Below are positions 1 through 8,985 of a stretch of 64,000 bases of DNA, piece by piece. The position numbers were made by a program, and so were the translations under genes. Below the pieces are notes generated by a model that was not told the DNA's origin, did not search any database, and saw only the letters and a list, made by a program, of their open reading frames with translations. The stretch comes from Deinococcus radiotolerans (GTDB lineage Bacteria > Deinococcota > Deinococci > Deinococcales > Deinococcaceae), in the NCBI RefSeq assembly GCF_014647435.1, contig NZ_BMPE01000001.1:434001-498000 (forward strand), given 5' to 3'. Each line of letters opens with the position of its first letter. Within the stretch, counting starts at the first letter, position 1.

Positions 1-1
1 G

Positions 2-304
2 AGTTCGGACGTGACCCTCTGGCCCCTGGAGGCCGAGCCGGACCTGACGCCCACCGAGGCCGAGCAGGCCACGCTGGCTACGGCGCGCGAGTTGCTGGCG
101 GCCCTGCTGCGGCTGAATCCGGACAACACCGAGGCGCTGCTGGCGGCCGCGCCTGAGGACCCCCTGCTGATTGCCAGTTTCGCTGCGAGTGTCCTGCCCC
201 TCAGCGGGGAGGCCCGCGAGGACGCCCTGCGCGCCCGGACGGTGCTGGACCGTCTGGATGTCCTTCTGGCGCAGGTGCCCAGCGCCGCCAGGACGCTGAA
301 CTAG
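2..304 (+). CDS. Lon N-terminal (substrate-binding) domain protein, 3' end only
   Basis: The reading frame is open from base 2, so the gene begins before the window and only its last 100 codons are seen. The visible part is mostly helical and ends in DPLLIASFAASVLPLSGEAR, which fits the C-terminal helical part of the Lon substrate-binding domain (typically DPxxLADxxAxxLPLS...). No AAA or protease domain follows because a stop comes at 302-304. It is therefore probably a stand-alone Lon-N/PUA-like protein rather than full Lon. Assignment rests on this short motif only. It lies 92 bp before recG on the same strand. Confidence 0.55.
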   Translation, partial: SSDVTLWPLEAEPDLTPTEAEQATLATARELLAALLRLNPDNTEALLAAAPEDPLLIASFAASVLPLSGEAREDALRARTVLDRLDVLLAQVPSAARTLN

Positions 305-396
305 CCCCGCAGGAATCGGGACGTTCTCCGCTCTGGCAAAGCGGTTCAATTCTGCCTGGGACAGAATCCAGTCCGCTCTGATAGGCTGTCTGTCCG

Positions 397-2745
397 ATGG
401 CGACGGTGGCGGAATTACGGGACAAACTGCGGCGACCACTGGCAGCGGAACTGGCCTCCGGCTGCCAGAACCGCGTCGTGGCGGGCGGCGTGGAGAAACT
501 GCTGGCCTCACCACTGGGCAACCCATTCCCGAAGGTCCGCGAGGCCTTGGCTGGGTACGCGGCGCTGGACGCAGCGGCACGGGACGCGGCCCTGCGCGCC
601 GCCCTGGACCTGCTGACCGACACCCCCGCAAAGACCGCCGCTCCGAAGGCCGCGCCCGTCGCCAAGCGCGCCGCCGTCCCCACCGCCGCTCCGGGTGAGC
701 GCCTGCCCCCGGACGCGCCCGTCGAGCGGCTCGACAGTGGACCCGGCGGCGCGCGCAAGCTGCACACGCTGGGCCTACACCTGCTGCGCGACGTGCTGCA
801 CGCCTACCCGCACCGTCACGAGGACCGCCGCGCCCTGCCGGACCTGTCCGAGGTCGAGGAGGGACAGAAGGTCACGGTGGAGGGCCGCGTCGTCGCCAAG
901 TCCCGCCGCAGTCCCAAACCCGGCATGCAGATCCTGGACGTGACCCTGGAAACGCCGTCTGGCGGGCGCGTGAAAGCCACGTGGTTCAACCAGCCGTGGG
1001 TGGAAAAGCAGCTGCGCGAGGGCGCCCGGCTGGTCCTGACGGGTCGTGTGAAGCGCTTCGGGCGCAGCGTGCAGCTGGGCGTGGAGCACTTGGAGACGGT
1101 GGACGGCGCCCAGGATTCCCTTTCGACCGGGCGGATCGTGGGCGTGTACGACGCGAAGGACGGCATCTCGCAGGAGTTCCTGCGCCGCGCCGCGTTCCGC
1201 ACGTTGCAGGCCGTCCCACTGGACGATTACCTACCCGCGCACTGGCGGCGGCAGTACGGTGTGACCGACCTCAGCGACGCGCTGTGGGGCATTCACTTCC
1301 CGGCCGACGAGGCTCACCTGAGCCGCGCGAACCACCGCCTGCGCTTCGACGAGTACCTGTTCCTCGAACTGCGCATGCTCCTCCAGGGTGAGGACGCCGT
1401 GCTGCAGGGCAAACGCTTCAACGCCAAGGGGGACGACATCCACACCTTCGAGGGCGCGCTGCCGTTCCGCTTCACGAACGCGCAGCGGCGCGTGCTGCTG
1501 GAGATCACGGACGACATGCGCAGCGACCGCCAGATGGCCCGCCTCGTGCAGGGGGATGTCGGGAGCGGCAAGACCGCCGTGGCCGCCTGCGCCCTGTACC
1601 TCGCCGTGCGGGACGGCTACCAGGGCGCGCTGATGGCCCCCACCGAGATCCTCGCGCGGCAGCACTACGCGAACCTCGTCGGGTACCTCGGGCAGCTCGA
1701 CATCCGCGTGGGCCTCCTGATCGGCGCGATGACGCCCAAAGCGAAACTGGAGATGCAGACCCGCATCGCGGACGGGGACGTGGACGTCGTCGTGGGCACC
1801 CAGGCGCTCATTCAGGAGAACGTCCGCTTCGACAACCTCGGGCTGGCCGTCGTGGACGAGGAGCACCGCTTCGGTGTGCAGCAGCGCCGCAAACTCCTCG
1901 CGGGCCGCCCCGACGTGCTCGTCATGAGCGCCACCCCCATCCCCCGCTCGCTGGCGCTCACCGCCTACGGCGACCTGGAACTCTCGGTCATCGACGAACT
2001 CCCACCCGGCCGCACACCCATCGAAACCAAACTCATTCAGGACACCGCCCGGCAGCAGGCGTACGGGTTCGTCATGCGCCAGATCCGCGAGGGGCGGCAG
2101 GCGTTCGTCGTTACCGCCCTCATTGAGGAAAGCGAGAACCTCGAACTCCTTGCCGCCACGCAACTCGCCGACGACCTCAAGACCATCCTCCCCGAGGCGC
2201 GCATCGACCTGCTGCACGGCAAGATGAGCGCCGCCGAGAAGGACTTTGTCATGGACCGCTTCCGCGCGCACGACTTCGACATTCTCGTGTCCACCACCGT
2301 CATCGAGGTCGGCGTGGACGTCCCCAACGCCACCGTCATGGTCATCGAGAACGCCGAACGCTTCGGCCTCGCCCAGCTGCACCAGTTGCGCGGCCGCGTC
2401 GGCCGAGGCAGCGCCCAGAGCTACTGCGTCCTGATCGCCGGGGAGCACAGCAAGAAAACCCGGCAGCGCCTCAAGATCATCGAAGGCAGCACCGACGGCT
2501 TCGTCATCGCCGAAGCCGACCTGAAACTCCGCGGCCCCGGCGAGATACGAGGCACCCGCCAGAGCGGCATCCCGGACCTGCGCCTCGCCGACATTGCCAA
2601 CGACACCCAGATCATCGAACAGGCCCGCGAACTCGCCAAGCACATCCTCGCGCACGACCCCAGGCTGGAACACCCCCGCCTCCAGTACCTCCGCAGCGAA
2701 CTCCAGAACCGCAGCCAGAGCGTCGCCTACCGCGAGGTGATCTGA
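397..2745 (+). CDS. recG: ATP-dependent DNA helicase RecG
   Basis: Cytoplasmic superfamily 2 helicase that remodels stalled replication forks and branched recombination intermediates. The 782-residue product has an Ala/Pro-rich N-terminal extension (about residues 1-110), then an OB-fold wedge domain (about 120-270). The motor follows, with Walker [13 protein letters not shown] box ([14 protein letters not shown]), motif [13 protein letters not shown], and the motif VI region [12 protein letters not shown]. Family members are usually about 690 residues; the longer N-terminus is, as I recall, usual in Deinococcus. The ATG at 397 has no clear Shine-Dalgarno sequence. A small inverted repeat, ATTCTG-N7-CAGAAT at 349-367, lies in the 92-bp gap upstream. 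Assignment is secure. Confidence 0.96.
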   Translation: MATVAELRDKLRRPLAAELASGCQNRVVAGGVEKLLASPLGNPFPKVREALAGYAALDAAARDAALRAALDLLTDTPAKTAAPKAAPVAKRAAVPTAAPGERLPPDAPVERLDSGPGGARKLHTLGLHLLRDVLHAYPHRHEDRRALPDLSEVEEGQKVTVEGRVVAKSRRSPKPGMQILDVTLETPSGGRVKATWFNQPWVEKQLREGARLVLTGRVKRFGRSVQLGVEHLETVDGAQDSLSTGRIVGVYDAKDGISQEFLRRAAFRTLQAVPLDDYLPAHWRRQYGVTDLSDALWGIHFPADEAHLSRANHRLRFDEYLFLELRMLLQGEDAVLQGKRFNAKGDDIHTFEGALPFRFTNAQRRVLLEITDDMRSDRQMARLVQGDVGSGKTAVAACALYLAVRDGYQGALMAPTEILARQHYANLVGYLGQLDIRVGLLIGAMTPKAKLEMQTRIADGDVDVVVGTQALIQENVRFDNLGLAVVDEEHRFGVQQRRKLLAGRPDVLVMSATPIPRSLALTAYGDLELSVIDELPPGRTPIETKLIQDTARQQAYGFVMRQIREGRQAFVVTALIEESENLELLAATQLADDLKTILPEARIDLLHGKMSAAEKDFVMDRFRAHDFDILVSTTVIEVGVDVPNATVMVIENAERFGLAQLHQLRGRVGRGSAQSYCVLIAGEHSKKTRQRLKIIEGSTDGFVIAEADLKLRGPGEIRGTRQSGIPDLRLADIANDTQIIEQARELAKHILAHDPRLEHPRLQYLRSELQNRSQSVAYREVI

Positions 2746-2878
2746 TGTGGACTCCGATTGAATGGTTTGCAAAAACCGTTCAATCCGAGCGGATGCGAGA
2801 AGGAGCAAAGCGGGTTCCGGACGTGAAGCTGACGACCCGGTGCCGTTCCGGGTCGCCAACGAAACAGACGGAATCCGT
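2746..2878. repeat. Structured intergenic element, candidate dispersed small noncoding repeat
   Basis: The gap between recG and the next gene holds nested inverted repeats. ATTGAATGGTTT (2757-2768) pairs with AAACCGTTCAAT (2773-2784) with one wobble pair. GACCCGG (2834-2840) pairs perfectly with CCGGGTC (2848-2854). ACGGA-A-TCCGT lies close to the end. There is no T-tract after any stem, so it does not look like a simple terminator. Deinococcus genomes are known to carry families of small noncoding repeats; membership here is inferred from structure and cannot be confirmed without other copies, and none is obvious in this window. Confidence 0.5.
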
Positions 2879-3238
2879 ATGATGACCCCTCCCCCGCTGG
2901 TCGTGTACGTGGATGTGGACGAGACGCTGGTGCGGAACGTGGGGCGGTCACGGGTGCCGATTCCGGGGGCGATCGCGCATGTGCGGGAGCTGGCGGCGCA
3001 GGGCGCGGAGCTGTACTGCTGGAGTTCCGGCGGGGCCGCCTACGCGAGGGACAGTGCGCGTGAGGTGGGCTTGGAGGCCGTGTTCACGGCGTTCCTGCCC
3101 AAGCCGCAGGTGCTGGTTGATGATCAGCGGGTGGAGTCGTGGCGGCGGCTGGTGCAGGTGCATCCGCTGTCGTGCCCGGGTGAGTCGGTGGCGTCGTACC
3201 GGGAGGCGCTGGACAGCACCCGCCGGTCAGAGCGCTAA
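2879..3238 (+). CDS. Small HAD-fold hydrolase-like protein
   Basis: A 119-residue protein with the HAD motifs in order: DVDETL near residue 12 (nucleophile and acid/base Asp pair), WSSGG (motif II Ser), a Lys in the KPQ segment (motif III), and VDDQ (motif IV acidic pair). There is no cap domain, so the substrate is probably a macromolecule or an open-access phosphate ester; none can be named. Two consecutive ATGs (2879 and 2882) are possible starts, and the first abuts the structured repeat upstream. The reading frame stays open upstream to 2762, but that part is repeat sequence and is unlikely to be coding. The final codons overlap a terminator stem. Confidence 0.75.
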   Translation: MMTPPPLVVYVDVDETLVRNVGRSRVPIPGAIAHVRELAAQGAELYCWSSGGAAYARDSAREVGLEAVFTAFLPKPQVLVDDQRVESWRRLVQVHPLSCPGESVASYREALDSTRRSER

Positions 3239-3262
3239 GGCCCTGACCGGCGGGTGGGAACG
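3218..3262. terminator. Bidirectional terminator between convergent genes
   Basis: A perfect 13-bp stem pairs ACCCGCCGGTCAG (3218-3230) with its complement at 3243-3255. It overlaps the stop codon of the HAD gene. A second short hairpin, GGTTC-TGTT-GAACC, follows directly. It lies between two convergent genes and can serve both strands. Confidence 0.75.
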
Positions 3263-3283
3263 GTTCTGTTGAACCGCTAGGGA

Positions 3284-4213
3284 TTATTTGATGTTGCCGT
3301 TCAGGCCGTTGGGGTAGAAGCCGCCTTTGCTGGCGCCGGGGGCGAGGTAGACGATGTTCAGTACTTCGCGGGTGCTGCGGGGGAACGCGACGCCGTTCGT
3401 GTCGGCGGGCGCGATGACGGCCATGCCCTTGGCGTCGGTGAGGCCCTGGTCTTTCATGCCGCCGACCTTGCCGCGCAGGTTGCTGATGGCCTGCACGACC
3501 TGCCCGACGTACAGTCCGGCGGCGGCGCTGATCTGGCGCTGCTGGAAGAGCATGCTGCGGATTGCGCCACCGTGGTAGGCCTCAACGGCGAGGATGCCGG
3601 CGGCCGCCTGGAGGTAGGCGGGGTTGGTGATGAGGGTCGCGGCGCCGTTGTAGGCGGTGACGCCCACGTCCTCGAAGATGAACGCGCCGTGCAGGAAGAA
3701 CAGGTCGTTCGCGTAGGGGTTGAAGCCGTCGATCTTCCCGCCGCTCGCGGCCTGTCCGGCGGCGCGGAAGGCGCCGTTCAGGTCGATGACGGGGCGGGGT
3801 GCGGCGGCCTTGCCGAGCGCGCCGTGCAGGAATTTCACGTGGGCGAGTTCGTCCTCGGCGATGTCGCGGGCGAGGGCCTGGACGTTACCGTCCTTGAACT
3901 GCATGCCGCGGTCCTGGTCGAGGCTGGCGGGCAGGCGGATGTCGGCGCCGCCGCCGATCTTGCGCAGTTCGTTCACGCGGCCCACGGCGGCCAGGTAGAA
4001 GGCCGCTTCTAGGTATTCGAGGTTCAGGGCGAAGTTCAGGACGTCGCCGTCGATGTTCTTAGCTGGGGCGGCGCTGGCGGTGCTGCCCGCGGCGAGGCCC
4101 ATGGCGGCGGCGCCCAGGCCGAGCTTGCCGAGGAAGCCCATGGCGGCGCGGCGGTTCATGGCGGACTCGTTGGTGGCGCTGTCGATGATCTGCTGTTCGG
4201 TATCGTGGCTCAT
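3284..4213 (-). CDS. Ferritin-like domain protein with twin-arginine-type leader
   Basis: A 309-residue product. The N-terminus has [13 protein letters not shown] followed by an Ala/Gly-rich hydrophobic stretch ending near AGSTASA, which resembles a Tat signal, so export is likely. The mature part matches the ferritin-like family (PF13668 type): acidic or His residues recur in helices ([46 protein letters not shown]) as expected for a carboxylate-bridged di-metal site. The role is probably metal binding or peroxide protection at the envelope; this is inference. The start at 4213 is chosen because AGGAG lies 8 nt upstream; the frame is open further upstream but that part overlaps the HIT gene on the other strand. 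Confidence 0.85.
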   Translation of the reverse strand: MSHDTEQQIIDSATNESAMNRRAAMGFLGKLGLGAAAMGLAAGSTASAAPAKNIDGDVLNFALNLEYLEAAFYLAAVGRVNELRKIGGGADIRLPASLDQDRGMQFKDGNVQALARDIAEDELAHVKFLHGALGKAAAPRPVIDLNGAFRAAGQAASGGKIDGFNPYANDLFFLHGAFIFEDVGVTAYNGAATLITNPAYLQAAAGILAVEAYHGGAIRSMLFQQRQISAAAGLYVGQVVQAISNLRGKVGGMKDQGLTDAKGMAVIAPADTNGVAFPRSTREVLNIVYLAPGASKGGFYPNGLNGNIK

Positions 4214-4420
4214 GGTGGTGCTCCTGGGTGTGGTCGCCCCTGGACGCCTCCTGTCGGGGGGTCCGGTGTGGGGGTGGGAAGGTTGGGGGAGTGAACCGCC
4301 GCCGGGTGGCGGGGTTCGTGCTTGACATCCAGCCATATGCGGCGGGGGATGGGGTTGGATCACCGAGGGGGTGAATGTGAACGCCACATAAAGATGCGTG
4401 GGGTCGGTAGAGTGGGCGGC

Positions 4421-4759
4421 ATGAACGATCAGCCCACCCTGTTCGAGCGGATCATTGCGCGGGAACTCCCCAGCGACATCGTGTACGAGGATGAGCAGTA
4501 CATCGCGATCTGGGATATTGCCCCGAAGGCCCCCATTCACCTTCTGGTGATCCCCAAGCGCATGACGCCCCGCGTGGACGCCATCACGGACGCTGCGGAG
4601 ATGGGTGAACTGTGGCTGACGGCGGTGAAGGTGGCGCGGCAGCACGCCGACGATTACCGACTCGTGGTGAACTGCGGCACGGGCGGCGGACAGGTGGTGT
4701 TCCACACGCATATTCACGTGCTGGCCGGCTGGGAGCACGGTCCGGACAGCGACACCTGA
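4421..4759 (+). CDS. HIT family nucleotide hydrolase (HinT-like)
   Basis: A 112-residue protein with the histidine-triad motif HTHIHVLAG near its C-terminus and the N-terminal hinT pattern ([18 protein letters not shown], followed by [18 protein letters not shown]). The family hydrolyses purine nucleoside phosphoramidates and AMP-conjugates, with the middle His of the triad as nucleophile. The length is typical of HinT. TAGAGT (4408-4413) ends 7 nt before the ATG and there is no Shine-Dalgarno sequence, which fits a leaderless transcript. The stop overlaps the start of the following HAD gene by one base (TGATG), so the two are probably co-transcribed. Confidence 0.9.
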   Translation: MNDQPTLFERIIARELPSDIVYEDEQYIAIWDIAPKAPIHLLVIPKRMTPRVDAITDAAEMGELWLTAVKVARQHADDYRLVVNCGTGGGQVVFHTHIHVLAGWEHGPDSDT

Positions 4760-5439
4760 TGCCGACATTTGATGGGGTGCTGTTCGATCTGGACGGCGTG
4801 CTGATCGACAGTGAGCATCTGGCCGAGGGTGTCTGGGTACGCACCCTGGCGGAGCATGGCCTGCCGATTCCCGCGAATGAGTTCTCGCACCTGGCGGTCG
4901 GGCAGACGTTCCCGAACGTGCTGCTCAGGTTGCAGGAGTTGCACGGTTGGACGGCCACGGACGCGTTCCTGCCGGTGCTGGAGGAACGGTTCAATGAGGC
5001 GTTCGACACGGTCCCGGCCATTGAAGGGGCGCGGGAGACGCTGCTCGCGCTGCGTGCAGCGGGCGTTCCGTTTGCGGTGGCCAGCAACAGCGAGCGGGGG
5101 CGGCTGCACCTGAAGTTGCGCGCGTCGGGACTAACTGAGCTGGTGGGTGAGCACGCATACGATCCGTCCTGGGTGGGCGGGCGGGGCAAACCCAACCCGG
5201 ACCTGTACGTGTTTGCGGCGGCGCAGCTGGACGTGGACGTGGCCCGCTGCGTGGTCGTGGAGGATTCCGTTCCAGGTGGGACGGCCGGCGTGCGGGCTGG
5301 CGCGACGCTGTTTGCGCTGCTCGCGGCCGGGCACATTCATCCGGACAGCGCGGCGCAGATGCAGACCATCGGGGCCGCGCGGGTCCTGTATTCGCACCGG
5401 GAGCTACAGGGGGCGCTGGGACTGACGGTCAGCAGCTGA
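4759..5439 (+). CDS. HAD superfamily hydrolase, subfamily IA (sugar-phosphate phosphatase/beta-PGM-like)
   Basis: A 226-residue cytosolic phosphatase-fold protein. Motif I is [10 protein letters not shown] near residue 10, motif II the Ser in VASNSERGR, motif [14 protein letters not shown], motif [15 protein letters not shown]. Between motifs I and II lies a helical cap of about 75 residues, as in the beta-phosphoglucomutase/YieH/GS1-like branch, which acts on small phosphorylated sugars or glycerol. The exact substrate cannot be read from sequence. It begins at the last base of the HIT stop codon, so its translation is probably coupled to HIT, and ends just before a strong terminator. Confidence 0.88.
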   Translation: MPTFDGVLFDLDGVLIDSEHLAEGVWVRTLAEHGLPIPANEFSHLAVGQTFPNVLLRLQELHGWTATDAFLPVLEERFNEAFDTVPAIEGARETLLALRAAGVPFAVASNSERGRLHLKLRASGLTELVGEHAYDPSWVGGRGKPNPDLYVFAAAQLDVDVARCVVVEDSVPGGTAGVRAGATLFALLAAGHIHPDSAAQMQTIGAARVLYSHRELQGALGLTVSS

Positions 5440-5446
5440 TGTGCGG

Positions 5447-5471
5447 GCGGGGTGATGGATCACCCCGCTTT
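5447..5471 (+). terminator. Rho-independent terminator
   Basis: A perfect 10-bp stem, GCGGGGTGAT (5447-5456) with ATCACCCCGC (5459-5468), followed by TTT. It separates the HIT-HAD pair from the PadR operon. The two-base loop means the apex must open slightly in practice. Confidence 0.75.
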
Positions 5472-5474
5472 CGC

Positions 5475-5509
5475 TTGACTTGAAACTCTACATATGTTGT
5501 TAATAGGAC
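5475..5509 (+). promoter_or_regulatory. Promoter/operator region of the PadR operon
   Basis: The only upstream space for the seven-gene operon. TTGACT at 5475-5480 is a good -35 match, and an AT-rich TGTTAATA segment around 5498-5505 may supply the -10; the spacing is not ideal for any single choice. The 8-bp palindrome ACATATGT (5490-5497) sits inside the spacer; PadR-family operators often contain ATGT/ACAT half-sites, so self-repression is plausible. Confidence 0.4.
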
Positions 5510-5815
5510 ATGCCCCGATCCCCCAACAGCAGCCCCCACACCAAAGCCGTCCTGCACGCCCTCCAGCAGACCTACCCCGCCCACACCTACGGCTATGACC
5601 TCAGCAAGAGCACCGGACTGAAAAGCGGCACCCTCTATCCCATCCTCCAGCGCCTCCACGAACAGGGCCACCTGGACGCCCAGTGGGAGCAGTCCCCCCA
5701 CCCTGGCAAGCCCCCCCGCCACATCTACCGCCTCACCCAGAGCGGCCTCCAACTGGCCCGCGAACGCCACGATACCCAGCCCGCCGCCGCCCACAGCAAA
5801 GGAGCCCTCACGTGA
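5510..5815 (+). CDS. PadR family transcriptional regulator
   Basis: A 101-residue winged-helix protein: helix-turn-helix around YGYDLSKSTGLKSGTLYPILQRLHEQGHL, then a wing with HIYRLTQSGLQLA. This is the short (subfamily 2) PadR form with almost no C-terminal dimerisation helix. PadR proteins usually repress an adjacent operon and release it on binding a small hydrophobic or toxic ligand. It is the first gene of a seven-gene operon and its stop overlaps the GTG of the next gene by 4 nt (GTGA). The six genes behind it are probably its targets (inference). Confidence 0.9.
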   Translation: MPRSPNSSPHTKAVLHALQQTYPAHTYGYDLSKSTGLKSGTLYPILQRLHEQGHLDAQWEQSPHPGKPPRHIYRLTQSGLQLARERHDTQPAAAHSKGALT

Positions 5816-6360
5816 AGCCCGACGACTGGACTGATGCCCTCGACACCGAACGGCACCACGCCGACCCGCGCTGGGCTCGCGACGCCCACCACACTGTCCT
5901 GTGGCGCCGCGCCACCCGTGACCTCACCACCCTCCTCGGGGGTCGCACGCTCGCTGAACTGGTGGCCATCAGCGCCCTTCCGGCCACCGGCTTCCTGCTC
6001 GTTCAGGTGCCCATGCCCAGCCACATCTTCCGGTGGGCGCATCCTGCCGCCGAGTTCCTCTGGACCAGTGGAATCGGACTCCTGCTGACCGTCGTATGGA
6101 TGACCCGCCACATCCTCCGCGGCGCCGCGCCCTGGCCCCTGGCGTTCCTGGCGGCCAGCCTCTCCACGCTGCCCACCCTTCTGCTCGTCAGTACAGGACT
6201 CCGCGAAGCGTCAGACGTGTTCACGCTGAGCACCGTCACCGCGCTCCTGCCCCTGATCGTCAAGTTGTGTCCGGGCGCCCTGTTCACATTTGGCCTTCTG
6301 CTCACCTTCGGATGGGGCCTCTCGACCCTCGTTCGACCCCACAGGAGCATTGCATCATGA
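5812..6360 (+). CDS. PadR-linked four-helix membrane protein, paralog 1
   Basis: A 182-residue protein starting at GTG 5812, chosen because GGAG lies 7 nt upstream and the start forms a 4-nt GTGA overlap with padR. The N-terminus (PDDWTDALDTE, then DPRWARDA) is the most divergent version of a motif shared by all six membrane proteins of this operon. A basic stretch follows, then four predicted membrane segments. I recognise no named family. The layout of a short soluble prefix plus membrane helices resembles that of PadR-associated permease prefix proteins, but no permease domain is present. Function unknown. Confidence 0.8.
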   Translation: MKPDDWTDALDTERHHADPRWARDAHHTVLWRRATRDLTTLLGGRTLAELVAISALPATGFLLVQVPMPSHIFRWAHPAAEFLWTSGIGLLLTVVWMTRHILRGAAPWPLAFLAASLSTLPTLLLVSTGLREASDVFTLSTVTALLPLIVKLCPGALFTFGLLLTFGWGLSTLVRPHRSIAS

Positions 6361-6917
6361 CCCACGACGACTGGCAGACCGGCATGCAGAACGAGGCGAA
6401 CAGCGTCGATGACCCCGCCTGGGCCAGTGACGCCCGCCTCAGTCTGCGCCACCAGCAGCTGGCCCGCACCGCCCTCACCGCTCTGCTCGCCACCGCCGGC
6501 ACCGTGACGACCACCGCTGCCCTGACCCTCACCACCCAGTGGAGCGTCATGACCCGCGAGGCGGCCCGCAACGGCGTGGACAGCCTGACGTTCCTGAAAT
6601 GGAACCTCCTGGGCAACCCCCAGCCCGTCACCACCATCACCAGCAGCCACGACCCGCAACTGCCCCTCATAGGTCTGATCCTGACCGTCTTCATGCTCGC
6701 CGCCGTTGCCACCCACCTGCGCGTTCCCCACTGGATCACGCTGCTGTGCGCCGCGCTGGGCACCCTGACCACTGCCACCCTCAGCAACCTGATCAACGCG
6801 GACTTCGCCGGATTCCCTGCCTACCCCATGAGCGTCGCCCTGGGCGTCGCCGCCCTCGGGATCGTTCTCGGCCTCCCCTTCCGCCGCCAGCAGCACCATG
6901 CCCGGAGCCTCGCGTGA
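6357..6917 (+). CDS. PadR-linked four-helix membrane protein, paralog 2
   Basis: A 186-residue protein with the full N-terminal motif DDWQTGMQNEANSVDDPAWA and four hydrophobic segments (about residues 37-60, 100-120, 126-146 and 155-175). A longer loop lies between helices 1 and 2. It begins with an ATGA overlap on paralog 1; an AGGAG sits about 10 nt upstream. It is closer in sequence to paralogs 3-5 than to paralog 1. No catalytic motif is visible. Function unknown. Confidence 0.8.
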   Translation: MTHDDWQTGMQNEANSVDDPAWASDARLSLRHQQLARTALTALLATAGTVTTTAALTLTTQWSVMTREAARNGVDSLTFLKWNLLGNPQPVTTITSSHDPQLPLIGLILTVFMLAAVATHLRVPHWITLLCAALGTLTTATLSNLINADFAGFPAYPMSVALGVAALGIVLGLPFRRQQHHARSLA

Positions 6918-7453
6918 CCCCCGACGAGTGGAACGACGGTATCCGCAACGAGGTAGACAGCGTTCAGGACACCGACTGGAGCCGGGAGACCCGCCGCCAT
7001 CTGCGCCGGAGGGCGTGGCTGACCGCTACGGCCATCACGCTGGGGTTCACGATCATCACCCTTTCGTTGATGGCCGTGGTCAACGCCGCGCTGGTGGGCG
7101 CCCTGGCTCCCGTACCACCCGGTGCCATGAACATGATCATCAGCCCGTTCAATCCAGAATGGCTGCTGATTGCTGGTCTGGGGTACCTCCTCACCCGCAG
7201 GGGATTCACACCTCTTCAGGCGGCATCGTCACTCCTGACCGCCATGCTGCTGTACTCGATCACGGCGCGCCTCGTCACGCTGAACGTCCAGTCGAACTTC
7301 CCGGACGACGTGAGCTTCACGGTTGACATCCTGCCCGCTCCACAGGACGCCCTCAGTGGCCCAGTGCTGATGGCCCTGATCCTCAACATCGTCGCCCTCA
7401 GCGCAGGCATCGGACTCGCCCGCGTCAGACTCCACAAGACGAGAACGGCATGA
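6914..7453 (+). CDS. PadR-linked four-helix membrane protein, paralog 3
   Basis: A 179-residue protein starting with GTG in a GTGA overlap. The N-terminal motif is PDEWNDGIRNEVDSVQDTDW, then an Arg-rich stretch (RETRRHLRRRAW) before the first membrane helix, which by the positive-inside rule places the N-terminus in the cytoplasm. Four hydrophobic segments follow, the first loop (PVPPGAMNMIISPFNPEW) probably facing outward. GGAG lies 6 nt before the start. Function unknown. Confidence 0.8.
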   Translation: MTPDEWNDGIRNEVDSVQDTDWSRETRRHLRRRAWLTATAITLGFTIITLSLMAVVNAALVGALAPVPPGAMNMIISPFNPEWLLIAGLGYLLTRRGFTPLQAASSLLTAMLLYSITARLVTLNVQSNFPDDVSFTVDILPAPQDALSGPVLMALILNIVALSAGIGLARVRLHKTRTA

Positions 7454-8001
7454 ACCGCAACGAGTGGACCGTCGGCATGAAGAATGAGGCGGACAGTGTC
7501 AGCGACGCCCTGTGGGCGCAGGCCACGCGCAGGGCGTACTGGGCAAGACTTCTGTTGCCTCTTCTCCTGATGATCGTGGTGGTGAGCGCGCTGGAAATGA
7601 CCCGGCAGGTTGCTTTCAGTTCAGGGTCCACGAGTCGCTCTTTTGACCCTGCCCGGTTGCAACTGGACAGCATGATTTATCCGCTGAGGCACGTTCTGGC
7701 CGCGTGGTGGCTGAGTCGCCGGGGCCTCCCTGTGCTCATGATTCTGACGCTGCCTGCCCTGAGCACCCTGACTGGTCTGCTGGTGGGTCAGCTGGTCTAT
7801 CTGCCGCTGGAAGTGACGCCGCCGTCGGGAGGTATTCCTGGCGCCTATTCGGACAGTTTGCCCGGCTTTGAAACACTTGGCGCCCTTTTCCGTGAACCTG
7901 TGGGGCTGCTTTCCACCTCGTTTCATACGCTGCTGGCACTTCTGGCGGGGATCGGTTTGAGTCACGTGAGCGTGGTCAGGCGAAAGCAAGTGATCGCATG
8001 A
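7450..8001 (+). CDS. PadR-linked four-helix membrane protein, paralog 4
   Basis: A 183-residue protein with N-terminal motif NEWTVGMKNEADSVSDALWA, then basic residues and four hydrophobic segments. A loop rich in Pro/Gly/Ser (VTPPSGGIPGAYSDSLPG) lies between helices 3 and 4. It starts with ATGA overlapping the previous stop and has no evident Shine-Dalgarno sequence, so it probably depends on translation of the gene before it. Function unknown. Confidence 0.8.
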   Translation: MNRNEWTVGMKNEADSVSDALWAQATRRAYWARLLLPLLLMIVVVSALEMTRQVAFSSGSTSRSFDPARLQLDSMIYPLRHVLAAWWLSRRGLPVLMILTLPALSTLTGLLVGQLVYLPLEVTPPSGGIPGAYSDSLPGFETLGALFREPVGLLSTSFHTLLALLAGIGLSHVSVVRRKQVIA

Positions 8002-8474
8002 CGCCCGACGAGTGGGTGGCGGGGATGCACAACGAAGCCTCTAGCGTGAACGACAGGGAGTGGGCGATGGAGACGACAATGGCAGCGGGACGGTTCGAGT
8101 GGCGTGGTGCATTTGTGGCGGCGGCCGTGTTCGCCGGGCTGGGCGTGAGCGTCGTCCTGTTGACGCAATTCTTCTGGCAGCATGACACCCCGGCTCAGTT
8201 GTGGTTGAGCGTGATGCTCCTGTCGGGCGTTGTCGGAGTTCTGCTGGGCTCGCGGCGCGTGGCAGCGCTGGAAGCCGGGGCGGGTGCACTGGCGTTCCTG
8301 CCGGGCGCGTGGCTGGCCGTGGTGACGTTACAGGCCCTGCTGGGCGACGCGGCCCCGATCACGCCCATCACCGGTATGCCGGATGAGGCTGTCGCGACGC
8401 TGGCCGTGATTGCCGCTTTCGCGGCGGGGCTGGTCCGGGTATCCGCTACGCGCCTGCCGCTGGTGCGCCTGTGA
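7998..8474 (+). CDS. PadR-linked four-helix membrane protein, paralog 5
   Basis: A 158-residue protein, the shortest of the six, with shorter loops. Its N-terminal motif is PDEWVAGMHNEASSVNDREW, followed by four hydrophobic segments. It starts with ATGA on the previous stop without a recognisable ribosome-binding site, implying coupled re-initiation. Function unknown. Confidence 0.8.
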   Translation: MTPDEWVAGMHNEASSVNDREWAMETTMAAGRFEWRGAFVAAAVFAGLGVSVVLLTQFFWQHDTPAQLWLSVMLLSGVVGVLLGSRRVAALEAGAGALAFLPGAWLAVVTLQALLGDAAPITPITGMPDEAVATLAVIAAFAAGLVRVSATRLPLVRL

Positions 8475-8974
8475 CTCCGGACGAGTGGGAGAACGGCATG
8501 GTGCATGAGGCGCGGACCATCGGATCGCAGGACGGGGCCTGGGCACGGGACACCCTCGCCTCGGCACGAAGCCTCCCTCACCGACCCGTGTTGGTGGACA
8601 TCCTGATGAGCATGACCGGAGTGGGAGTCGCGGCGTTCCCCTTGAGCGGTCTGGCGGAGATCATCACGAGAGCCGTCGTGACTCAGGAGCCGGGATTGAG
8701 CCTGCTGGCGGGGCTGAACCTCACCACGGTGGGCGTGCTGCTGCTGCTGGGTTTGGGAGTGGGCGCAGCCCGAGTTCGCGCGTGGATCGTCGTGGTGGCG
8801 TTCATGACCTACCCGCTTGCCTGGGTCTGGGCCCAGAGCGCCCTGGGGAACATGGTGAGCTGGGCCGCTCCGGTGGGCGGGTTGTTGGTGGCCGTGGGCG
8901 CGACTATCCTGACCGTCCTGGCAGGTGCAGTGGCTGGCCGTACGGTCAGGGCTCGTAGAGTGCGCCGGACCTGA
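8471..8974 (+). CDS. PadR-linked four-helix membrane protein, paralog 6
   Basis: A 167-residue protein starting with GTG in a GTGA overlap. Its N-terminal motif is [20 protein letters not shown] with a one- or two-residue insertion before the conserved WA. Four hydrophobic segments and a basic C-terminal tail ([11 protein letters not shown]) follow, placing both ends in the cytoplasm. It is the last gene of the operon, ending 11 bp before a perfect terminator. Function unknown. Confidence 0.8.
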   Translation: MTPDEWENGMVHEARTIGSQDGAWARDTLASARSLPHRPVLVDILMSMTGVGVAAFPLSGLAEIITRAVVTQEPGLSLLAGLNLTTVGVLLLLGLGVGAARVRAWIVVVAFMTYPLAWVWAQSALGNMVSWAAPVGGLLVAVGATILTVLAGAVAGRTVRARRVRRT

Positions 8975-8985
8975 TCCGCAACGCG

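Noticed and set aside
1231..2859. 542-codon open frame antisense to recG
   Set aside because: High-GC shadow frame: it mirrors recG codons, has no domain, and recG itself is certain.
5812..8974. Six-gene block as a prophage or phage-tail module
   Set aside because: All six are four-helix membrane proteins with a common prefix; there is no integrase, structural gene, att-like repeat or composition shift.
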